Origin: Cyathus striatus
Lineage: Eukaryota > Basidiomycota > Agaricomycetes > Agaricales > Nidulariaceae
Direction of reading: 5' to 3'
Assembly: GCA_025738555.1 (NCBI GenBank)
Contig: JAOVFP010000009.1
Span: forward strand, 1,550,001 to 1,614,000
Length of the DNA stretch: 64,000 bases
The notes beneath the pieces were generated by a model. It saw only the letters and a list, made by a program, of their open reading frames with translations. It was not told the DNA's origin and made no database searches. The position numbers were made by a program, and so were the translations under genes. Positions 55,898 through 64,000 of this stretch are shown in pieces. How positions within the stretch are numbered: the stretch's first letter is position 1; every line of letters begins with the position of its first letter.

Positions 55898-56560
55898 TGT
55901 CACAACCGTGCCCCTAGCCTGACTTGGCGGCGGAGTACAATAGAGTGACTGCGGAGAAGCGAGGGGTGAGTGTAAGACGAAAGCGGAGAACGACAACTCA
56001 GGGGGTAGGACTTCGGCTTCAGCTTATGTGCTGCGCCCCTGGGATTCCCAGTCCTGGATTTCGGAGTAAGGGCAAGCCCTTTGGAGAAGACGAGAGACGG
56101 AAGACGAGAGGTGTAACTCAAGTCAGACGAAAGGGTGAGGACGTAGTTCAATACGAAACTAAAGACTAAGTACAAATCGAGTACTACTTAAATACTGGAG
56201 ACTCAGAGTAAGTAAAGGCCGCTGGCCAAGGCCAGCGGAGAAGTACGGTCAGGGTAGGCGTACGTAGAATGAAGACTATAACTAATTAAACATAATAAAA
56301 CGCGTCGGAGAAGTGAGCGCGTATGGCGGTGTAAAGTAAAACAGATAGTGGCGCACTTAAGAATGATAAGTGACTCACTATGAGGTGTATACTACAATAC
56401 TGAGGGGATAGCTCAGTAGAACGGAAGAAAGGAAACAAGAGTAATCTATGTACAGTAATCAATAAGTAATATTAAGAACATAATCAAAGTCCGGAGTAAC
56501 AAAGGGAAAAGGCGGAGTAAGAGCATAGGGGTCCGGAGGTAGGCGATACGGGATATGACA
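55898..56560 (-). mobile_element. Ty3/gypsy chromovirus 3' LTR (copy B)
   Basis: On the minus strand the LTR runs TGTCATATCC (56560) to GGTTGTGACA (55898), 663 bp. Outside 56560 the minus strand has AAGGGGGGAATAC, a polypurine tract in the right place for a 3' LTR. The outer flank is AGTAT (55893-55897) in the Plavaka 3 gene. CpG content is still high, unlike copy A at 10133-11870. Internal sequence lies to the right. Confidence 0.85.
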
Positions 56561-56652
56561 GTATTCCCCCCTTAAGGCCGAGCCTCGAGGCCTGAGCACG
56601 TGATCAACAATAGGCTTTTGAAAATTGATCAGTGTTTTGACATCAGGCCCGG

Positions 56653-56660
56653 ATATAAAA
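56653..56660 (+). promoter_or_regulatory. TATA box of the antisense gene
   Basis: ATATAAAA lies about 82 bp upstream of the ATG at 56742, between the 3' LTR and the antisense ORF. It points away from the LTR, so the gene seems to have its own promoter. Confidence 0.5.
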
Positions 56661-56741
56661 GGTCAGCTGTGGTGGAGAAAATCGAACCCATCTTTTACCC
56701 CGTTACAACAACAACAACTTAACACGTGATCGCTTTAAACA

Positions 56742-58314
56742 ATGTCTTCCACTCTGCAATCGAACGAAGACCCTACTTGCGAGGAGAAACTCAGGTTACT
56801 CCTACACAAACGAGCGGAGCTGGAAGCTCTCGAGAAGGAGTTGAAGGGCGAAAAGGTGGAGAAGCAGGGGGCCGAAAAGGAAGGGACAGAGCAGAAAGAC
56901 GCTATGGAGGTGGATGAAGGAGACCGACGATTAGAGGCGATACGGGAAAAACAACGTAAGCAGGCGGAGACAAAGGCGAGGGTCGCTCAGACGATGTCAA
57001 GACTAACTGGTTGCCCAGCGGAGGAAACGACGAGGCAAGGCGCTTCTCCGCCAGTACACGCGGAGTACGAGGCGACAATGGCAAGGTTGGGGCTTATGTC
57101 GTTTAGTCCGGAGTTGGTGACACAATCCTTACATTACCATAGGGAGGCCGATAGTTTGACGATGCAGGTGGACAGGTCGAATCCGGTGGAGAAGGTGGTG
57201 GAGCAGGCGATGGCAGAGGTAGGGCCTACAAGGGTACGGATTCTAACTCCTGTAGTGGAACCAGAGGTAATGACCATTCCACAGGTAGGTACTTATATGA
57301 GTGCGGAGCAGATTGCTGACCGCGAACGCACCGTTCAGCAGCTAGAGGCCGAAGGCCACACCATGACTACGGAGGAAAAGGTGGAGAAGATCGTCCAGCG
57401 CTCGGAGAATGAAGGTGGCTCCAAGAGGAAGCGCACTGGTACGAATCCGGAGGACGCGACAGAGACGACTCCAAAACCGGCGAAGAAGAAAACTTCGACC
57501 AGGGCTTCTCAGCGCAAAGGGGCGAAGAGTAAGGCCCTTGTTGACAACGAGGCGGAGGAGGAGAAGAGTAAGGGAAGTGGTGCAGCACAGGGGAGTCGCA
57601 CCGGAACAGAGAGTCAGGCGGGTGATAACCCCAAGGATGAAGAGGAGGAGAAGACATGCGTACTTCTCCATGCTCCTTGCACGAGTTGCAAGCGACGCCA
57701 GGTGGAGTGCTTGGTAGACCTCAGGTGGAGTGCTTGGTAGACCTCAGGTAAGAATCTCCTGACGCTGTACGGCGTTATGCTAATATGTTCTACAGTGGTA
57801 AGAAAATGGACCACAAGGCGTGTGAGGCGTGTCGGACAAAGAAGGGGAGATGCGACAACGAGGGAATAGTGTGGGGGACTGTAGTCCCGGGGAACGCAGA
57901 GGAGCGGAGAATTGGTCTGGAGAAGATGAAGACCGGTGGTGTGGGGCAGGAGAAATTGGTGGAGGAGTTGCAGATGCAACTGGCGGTGGCGAGGTCGGAG
58001 TTAGAGGTCGTGGAGAAACGGGCGGATGAATTGTGGACCAAGGGGAAGATGTTCGACGCCGAGTGCAAGATCCTGAGGGATCAGCTTTATCTGGCGGAGA
58101 ATGAGCGCGACAAGTTGGCGATGCAGCTCAACTCCGGAAGCCCCTCATCGGCCATGCTCATGGAGGCATTGGGTAGGAACGTCAACATGCACACGGAGTT
58201 GATGGGAACGTTGAATAGGTTGATGACCACGCAGGTGGCAGAGGAGGGTACTCCGGCGGAGACTAATGAGTCCGGGAGTAATGAAGAGGAAGAAGACGAA
58301 GACGAAGAGTAGTG
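56742..58314 (+). CDS. antisense accessory gene of the chromovirus, Zn2Cys6-like protein
   Basis: Starts at ATG 56742 (MSSTLQSNEDPTCEEKLRLL). Exon 1 encodes a charged coiled coil (LHKRAELEALEKELKGEKVE), a middle region and a Lys-rich segment (SKRKRTGTNPEDATE, AKKKTSTRASQRKGAKS), then CTSCKRRQVEC. A GTAAGAATCTCC..CTACAG intron leads to GKKMDHKACEACRTKKGRC. Joined, the cysteines read C-x2-C-x6-C, 13 residues, C-x2-C-x6-C, the spacing of a fungal Zn2Cys6 cluster with the intron in its loop. Exon 2 continues with a heptad helix (VEELQMQLAVARSELEVVEK) and an acidic tail. A 23-bp tandem duplication at the donor disturbs the junction. It is opposite in strand to pol and lies between pol and the 3' LTR. 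Zn2Cys6 proteins bind DNA; a role here is inference. Confidence 0.7.
57700..57745 (+). repeat. 23-bp tandem duplication at the splice donor of the antisense gene
   Basis: The unit starting AGGTGGAGTGCTTGGTAGAC (57700-57722) is repeated exactly at 57723-57745, just before GTAAGAATC. With both copies retained, the frame reaches a stop (SAW-TAG). Splicing at the first CAG|GTGGAG would restore the open frame. Confidence 0.9.
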
Positions 58315-58639
58315 TACAGTAGGCGGAAAAAAAATGTAAATACTTGTTTTGTGTGGACTTTAATGATTTTTTGACACGAGGAGAACGAAAAAGTAAGAGT
58401 AAACGATAAAACGGAGTAAAGAGAAACACCTTAGGAGAAAACCAATACAACTCCGTACTTCCACTCTCAGCCCACCTCGTTAAGTATGCAAAGTGACGAA
58501 TCAGCTATGCTTATTAAACGTAGTGGTCATCATGCAAGCGGTGTCCGGAGAAGCGTCAATCTTCAACCTTTGGTCAAGAAGACGGATACGGATATACAAT
58601 AAACTATAGCGGAGAAACGAAAATGTAAGCGGAGAAAAT
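58315..58639. other. convergent 3' ends of the antisense gene and pol
   Basis: The 325 bp between the stop of the antisense gene and the stop of pol hold AT-rich sequence with poly(A)-signal-like TTTTTTGAC and AATAAAC stretches. No further gene is seen. Confidence 0.45.
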
Positions 58640-59430
58640 CTATGTAACAGGAGTAGAAGGATTGGGCTTATCGGGATAACGAGCGTGAAATTCCTCTATG
58701 AGCTCTGTAGCATGTTCTACTTCGGTGGCAGCCAACCAAGTGAGTTCTTCGTCGGTTCCTTCATAACCAGTCCATCGGACTAAGTAACGAAGAGGGCATT
58801 TCTTGAACCGGCGATCCAGCTTGGAGTCGCAGATCTCACTGATCTCAAACTCGATATCTCCGTCGATTTCCACAGGGGGAGGCGGAGGTATCTCTCGACC
58901 AGGGATAGTATTTTCAACTGCGGGCTCGAGCATAGAGACATGGAATACAGGGTGTACAGCTCGGAAATTGGAAGGGAGTCTAAGGGTGCGGGAGTGGGTA
59001 CCAGTTTCGGCAATGATCTCGAAGGGACCGTAATACTTTTCAGCCAATTTCTTGGAAGGGCGAGTGGTGTTGAAGAACTTAGCATGGACGAAGGCTTTAG
59101 TTCCAACTTTGAACTCCGGGGCAGGCAAGCGACGGTTGTCTGCTCCGACCTGATAGCGCTTCTGAGCAAGTGCTATTTCGGCCTTGAGGTTTTCATGAAG
59201 TTCCTGGAGGTCCACGGCGTAGTCCCTAGCATGAACGGAGGTAACGTCACGTTCGGGATAGACTGAAATCTGTGGATGATAACCCTTATTGGCGAAGAAA
59301 GGAGTAGTATTAGTGGTCGAGCTCGGTGTATTGTTATACGCGAACTCAGTGATGGGGAGGAGATCAGCCCAGTTGTCCTGCTGGTAATTGCAGTAGATGC
59401 GGAGGTACGAGGGGTGCCAGCCATTTTGAT
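58640..59430 (-). pseudogene. Ty3/gypsy Pol C-terminal part: integrase end and chromodomain
   Basis: Minus-strand coding reads YLRIYCNYQQDNWADLLPIT, EFAYNNTPSSTTNTTPFFAN (integrase core end) and RYQVGADNRRLPAPEFKVGT. Then come EKYYGPFEII (GPY/F module), FRAVHPVFHVSMLEPAV, and a chromodomain (EFEISEICDSKLDRRFKKCP, LRYLVRWTGYEGTDEELTWL). It terminates at 58640. This defines a chromovirus. Everything upstream (reverse transcriptase, protease, Gag, 5' LTR) is cut away near 59430 by the foldback structure. The chromodomain would direct integration to modified histones in intact relatives. Confidence 0.85.
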
Positions 59431-59479
59431 CATATAACAGCAGTGTTATATGATTGCCCCAATCGAATAAGCCATGCCA

Positions 59480-60405
59480 TTTTATGATTGGGATCATAAA
59501 CAATCATTGAGGTTCTAATTCAATACTACTATTGTATGAATGTATTAAATGATCATAAGCAATCATTGATTGTTTCTAATTGGATATTACTATTGTATGG
59601 ATGGCTAGATGATCATAAACAATCACTGATTGTTTTTAATTGAATACTACTATTGTATGAATGTATTAGGTGATCATAGACAATCATTGATTTATCTAAT
59701 TGAATATTAGTATGAATGGAGAGGCAATCATAAACAATCATTGATTTTTCTAATTGAATATTATTATTGTATGAATGGTGAAGTGATCATAAACAATCAT
59801 TGATTTCTTCTAATTGAATATTATTATTGTATGAATGGTGAGGTGATCATAAACAATCATTAATCCTTACTATTTGAATATTAGTATGAATGGAAAGACA
59901 ATCATAAACAATCATTGATTTTTTCTAATTGAATATTATTATTGTATGAATGGTAAGGTGATCATAAACAATCATTAATCCTTACTATTTGAATATTAGT
60001 ATGAATGGAGAGACAATCATAAACAATCATTGATTTTTTATAATTGAATATTATTATTGTATGGATGGTGAGGTGATCATAAACAATCATTGATTTTTTC
60101 TAATTGAATATTATTATTGTATGAATGGTGAGATGATCATAAACAATCATTAATCCTTACTATTTGAATATTAGTATGAATGGAGAGACAATCATAAACA
60201 ATCATTGATTTTTTCTAATTGAATATTATTATTGTATGGATGGTGAGGTGATCATAAACAATCATTGATTTTTACTAATTGAATATTAGTATGGATGGTT
60301 AGGCAATCATAAACAATCATTGATCTTCACTAATTGAATATTAGTATGGATGGTTAGGCAATTATAAGCAATCAATGATAACTACTAATTGGATATTGCT
60401 ATTGT
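59480..60405. repeat. outer arm repeats, 52-59 bp, about 16 units
   Basis: Units of the type GATCATAAACAATCATTGAT, then TTTTTCTAATTGAATATT, then ATTATTGTATGAATGGTGAG follow in tandem. A shorter variant lacks ATTATTG. The same units reappear inverted at 63775-64000. Confidence 0.85.
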
Positions 60406-61400
60406 ATGGATGTGTCACATTTCCTCACATGTCACAATTGTGACACATCTTCCCGCGCGTCACATATTTCCCGCACGTCACGTTAGTCACATATATTCCC
60501 ACGTATCGTGTTCGTCTCGTGCGTCACAATTGTCACATATATTCCTGCGCTTCATATTAGTCACACGCGTCACGCTTTTTATGCATGTCACAATTGTCAC
60601 ATATATTCCTGCGCTTCATGTTAGTCACGCGCGTTACATTTCCTCACGCGTCACGATTGTCACACATATTCCCGCGCCTCACATATTTCCCGCGCTTCAC
60701 ACATTTCTCGTGCATCGCATATTTCCCGCGCATCACACATTTCCCACGCGTCACATATATCACGCACGTCACGTTTGTCACGTTCTTTCGCGCGTCACAC
60801 TTGTCACATACATTCTCACGTGTCACAATTGTCACATATATTCCCGCGCTTCATGTTTGTCACACGCGTCACAATTGTTACATATATTCCCGCGCTTCAT
60901 GTTTGTCACACGCGTCACAATTGTTACATATATTCCCGCGTGTCACGTTCGTCTCGCGCGTCACACTTGTCACGCTTTTCACGCGCGTCACGCTTTTCAC
61001 GCGCGTCACGCTTTTCACGCGCGTCACGCTTTTCACGCGCGTCACGCTTTTCACGCGCGTCACGCTTTTCACGCGCGTCACGCTTTTCACGCGCGTCACG
61101 CTTTTCACGCGCGTCACGCTTTTCACGCGCGTCACGCTTTCACGCGCGTCACGCTTTTCACGCGCGTCACGCTTTTCACGCGCGTCACGCTTTTCACGCG
61201 CGTCACGCTTTTCACGCGCGTCACGCTTTTCACGCGCGTCACGCTTTTCACGCGCGTCACGCTTTTCACGCGCGTCACGCTTTTCACGCGCGTCACGCTT
61301 TTCATGTGTGTCACGCTTTTCATGTGTGTCACGCTTTTCATGTGTGTCACGCTTTTCATGTGTGTCACGCTTTTCATGTGTGTCACGCGCGTCACATTCG
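60406..61400. repeat. inner left arm: GTCAC repeats with an 18-bp array
   Basis: 60406-60960 is a degenerate GTCACRYRT/TATTCCCGCG mixture, including a 50-bp unit present twice at about 60847-60944 but once in the right arm. 60965-61385 is an 18-bp array, CACGCGCGTCACGCTTTT, about 19 units, then about 5 units with CATGTGTG in place of CACGCGCG. One unit lacks a T near 61140. The long open frames are a product of the 18-bp period. Confidence 0.85.
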
Positions 61401-61514
61401 TCACACTTTTAGTGCTCATTATGCTTTTCACATTTTTACATTTGTCATGCTTTGAAATCTTGCCTTTCTTGGGTATTAATCTTTTGATTCACGTTACATG
61501 TCCTATGTGTGTCA

Positions 61515-62786
61515 TTACATTTCTCACAGCATTACATTTGTTATGCTTTGTAAGTATAACACTTGTCATGCTCTTAGTATAGGTGGCAAATTGAAAACTA
61601 AATTAATAGATGGATACTCAGCAATAGTATGTGCATGGACCACTTCCTGATGCTGTCTGAGTAGTTACCTGATTCATTCTGCCAGTAGCCACATGCTTAT
61701 CACAAAGATTAAGCCATGCATGTACAAGGATAAGCAACATTTATCAGAGACATCAATATATACAGCAGTATAGAAGTGAACCTGATTGTCATGGAAGAAG
61801 TTTCTGAATTGAAGGAAATTCTAAGACAAAGAATTTGTGAGTTGATAGCACATCCATATATCCATAGGTACTAGTAAGGGAAAGTCACCTATATTTAATG
61901 AATGTAATGTACTGTACTAAAATAGGTACAGAACAATGGTAGTGAGCTGAGTATCAAAAAGAGAAATAAGCCCAATTCTACATTGTGTCACAATATCAGT
62001 AAGAGTGGAGATAGTTTACATTACCTCTCTGTATCAATAAAGCAAACTGTCATGTAGTTATATAGAGTAAGCAGATATGTGACTCAATAATGTGTATTGA
62101 AGATATAAGTGTAACCAATAGTGATACAAGAATCATGATCACCTAATGTTTGAGATGTGTAAGTTTGATGTGATGCAGAGTTACATAGTTCAATACCATT
62201 ATATCATATCTCTAGTCTTGATTATAAAATGTCAATGAACTTACATACACACTCTACATTTTTCATTCTAGTTGCTTCTTACTTCTAGACTTCCATAATT
62301 TACTAATTGTAATATCCCATGTCATAACCTTCAATTTAGCAAGAACATATATGTTTTCTTGCTTTAATAATTTATTCTGCAGTTTAGAATACTTCTGTTC
62401 TGTAATGTGAACAATGATATAGATATACAGGTAACCAGACACACATAACTGACTCAAGTTGTTATATCTTATGAGAGACAAACAAAGTCAAAATGTTCTA
62501 CATGTCATAATAAGTTCCAAAAATCTTGTGATCTTATGAAATATGCACAAAATGTGACAAATGAGATGCATATTGAGAACATGACAAACTTGACATGTGA
62601 CTTGCATGAAAAACATAATGCAAATGAAAACCATGATAGGATGATAGTGGATAACAAGTGATATGCTGAGTATTCCCCAGTTCACATAGTTTCAAATTTA
62701 GATATGTTGTCAATATCAAAGGCCAAATTAGATTACTGAGCTGTGAAAATTGTGGCAAATGTAACATGTGAAAAAAGCATGATGAG
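61515..62786. other. foldback spacer, no gene found
   Basis: The 1272 bp between arms are AT-rich. Frames are short (up to 89 residues) and without family resemblance or spliced continuity. No transposase motif. Confidence 0.55.
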
Positions 62787-64000
62787 TGACACACATAGGA
62801 CATGTAATATGAATCAAAAGATTAATACCCAAGAAAGGCAAGATTTCAAAGCATGACAAATGTAAGAATGTGAAAAGCATAATGAGCGCTAAAAGTGTAA
62901 TGAATGTGACGCGCGTGACACACATGAAAAGCGTGACACACATGAAAAGCGTGACACACATGAAAAGCGTGACACACATGAAAAGCGTGACACACATGAA
63001 AAGCGTGACACACATGAAAAGCGTGACACACATGAAAAGCGTGACACACATGAAAAGCGTGACACACATGAAAAGCGTGACGCGCGTGAAAAGCGTGACG
63101 CGCGTGAAAAGCGTGACGCGCGTGAAAAGCGTGACGCGCGTGAAAAGCGTGACGCGCGTGAAAAGCGTGACGCGCGTGAAAAGCGTGACGCGCGTGAAAA
63201 GCGTGACGCGCGTGAAAAGCGTGACGCGCGTGAAAAGCGTGACAAGTGTGACGCGCGAGACGAACGTGACACGCGGGAATATATGTAACAATTGTGACGC
63301 GTGTGACAAACATGAAGCGCGGGAATATATGTGACAATTGTGACACGTGAGAATGTATGTGACAAGTGTGACGCGCGAAAGAACGTGACAAACGTGACGT
63401 GCGTGATATATGTGACGCGTGGGAAATGTGTGATGCGCGGGAAATATGCGATGCACGAGAAATGTGTGAAGCGCGGGAAATATGTGAGGCGCGGGAATAT
63501 GTGTGACAATCGTGACGCGTGAGGAAATGTAACGCGCGTGACTAACATGAAGCGCAGGAATATATGTGACAATTGTGACATGCATAAAAAGCGTGACGCG
63601 TGTGACTAATATGAAGCGCAGGAATATATGTGACAATTGTGACGCACGAGACGAACACGATACGTGGGAATATATGTGACTAACGTGACGTGCGGGAAAT
63701 ATGTGACGCGCGGGAAGATGTGTCACAATTGTGACATGTGAGGAAATGTGACACATCCATACAATAGCAATATCCAATTAGTAGTTATCATTGATTGCTT
63801 ATAATTGCCTAACCATCCATACTAATATTCAATTAGTGAAGATCAATGATTGTTTATGATTGCCTAACCATCCATACTAATATTCAATTAGTAAAAATCA
63901 ATGATTGTTTATGATCACCTCACCATCCATACAATAATAATATTCAATTAGAAAAAATCAATGATTGTTTATGATTGTCTCTCCATTCATACTAATATTC
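62787..64000. repeat. right arm of the foldback (inverted copy)
   Basis: Starting TGACACACATAGGACATG, it mirrors the left arm. Its 18-bp array (about 62916-63243) has about 9 CACACATG-type and 9 CGCGCGTG-type units, against 5 and 19 in the left arm. Beyond about 63770 the AT-rich outer repeats return inverted and run off the window end. Confidence 0.85.

Larger units (their letters stand above)
59429..64000. mobile_element. giant foldback element, right end outside the window
   Basis: The left arm (from about 59429) and the right arm (62787 to the window end) are near-identical in inverted orientation. Bases 60165-61514 pair with 64000-62787, allowing for repeat-number differences. The spacer is 61515-62786. 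Each arm has outer AT-rich 52-59-bp repeats and inner GTCAC-type repeats. At the left boundary in the pol gene, a 10-bp stem (59429-59438 with 59445-59454, ATCATATAAC) is seen. No transposase is found in arms or spacer. The right boundary and any target duplication lie beyond 64000. Confidence 0.75.

Noticed and set aside
57342..57671. Leu-rich minus-strand frame, possible membrane protein
   Set aside because: Antisense of the basic region of the zinc-cluster gene. It is also on the pol strand but outside pol and lacks a start context or homology.
60389..61582. 397-residue open frame rich in CHVTRHAF-type repeats
   Set aside because: An 18-bp repeat keeps several frames open on both strands. 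The mirror arm gives the same peptide in the other direction and a 1-bp deletion near 61140 only switches repeat frames, so it is not a gene.
62728..63777. 349-residue minus-strand frame in the right arm
   Set aside because: It is the same period-driven artefact as in the left arm.

Overview
The window is nuclear DNA of a filamentous basidiomycete, almost certainly an Agaricomycete. Genes carry short introns (about 50-65 bp, GT..AG) and the gene content is typical of that class: three Plavaka-type transposases, a chromodomain Ty3/gypsy element, an alpha-kinase, an NLR-type TPR fragment, a DUF6532 gene and a basidiomycete integrase-like gene. No species is named because nothing in the sequence fixes it.

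Layout. 1-1859: no gene, one 27-bp inverted repeat. 1860-8739: integrase-like gene (minus, with an in-frame stop), then an alpha-kinase gene cut short by a hAT-like non-autonomous element, then a broken TPR fragment. 8740-23202: an AT-rich repeat graveyard. It holds a CpG-decayed gypsy LTR plus gag, a 1.1-kb insertion inside that LTR, a 2.7-kb hAT-like element containing a second, nested 1-kb hAT-like element (both with 8-bp target duplications), two more LTRs, palindromic GTCAC-rich minisatellites, and a third hAT-like copy with an expanded 19-bp satellite core. 23203-29891: Plavaka element 1. 29883-35191: an AAA ATPase gene whose ATPase half has been duplicated in tandem and in frame. 35402-42847: Plavaka element 2. 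43754-47278: DUF6532 gene and a small partner gene. 47557-54035: rearranged fragments of ordinary genes (PIN-domain protein, Hsp70, the polyadenylation factor Pfs2). 54759-59430: a third Plavaka transposase interrupted by a minus-strand chromovirus that carries an antisense gene next to its 3' LTR. 59429-64000: the left arm, spacer and part of the right arm of a giant foldback structure inserted in the chromovirus.

Most novel signals. (1) Both complete Plavaka elements share the same design: related terminal inverted repeats beginning CATCAG, a spliced transposase gene, and a divergently transcribed second gene whose two copies are recognisably homologous although I know no named family for them. 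(2) The chromovirus carries an antisense, intron-containing gene with a Zn2Cys6-like cysteine pattern split exactly by the intron. (3) A hAT-like family has a fixed plan: TIR, palindromic subterminal repeats, and a 19-bp GTCACAC satellite core. (4) A giant foldback family has bipartite arms (GATCATAA-type repeats outside, GTCAC-type repeats inside). (5) An AAA ATPase is turning into a tandem-AAA protein. Transposon ends supply the stop codon of two truncated host ORFs.

How the parts relate. The sequence gives a relative order of events: a Plavaka-3 copy was invaded by the chromovirus, which was then invaded by the foldback element; the gypsy-A region was invaded by the large hAT-like element, which was invaded by the small one. 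All assignments rest on reading the sequence and on remembered family features; no database search was run.
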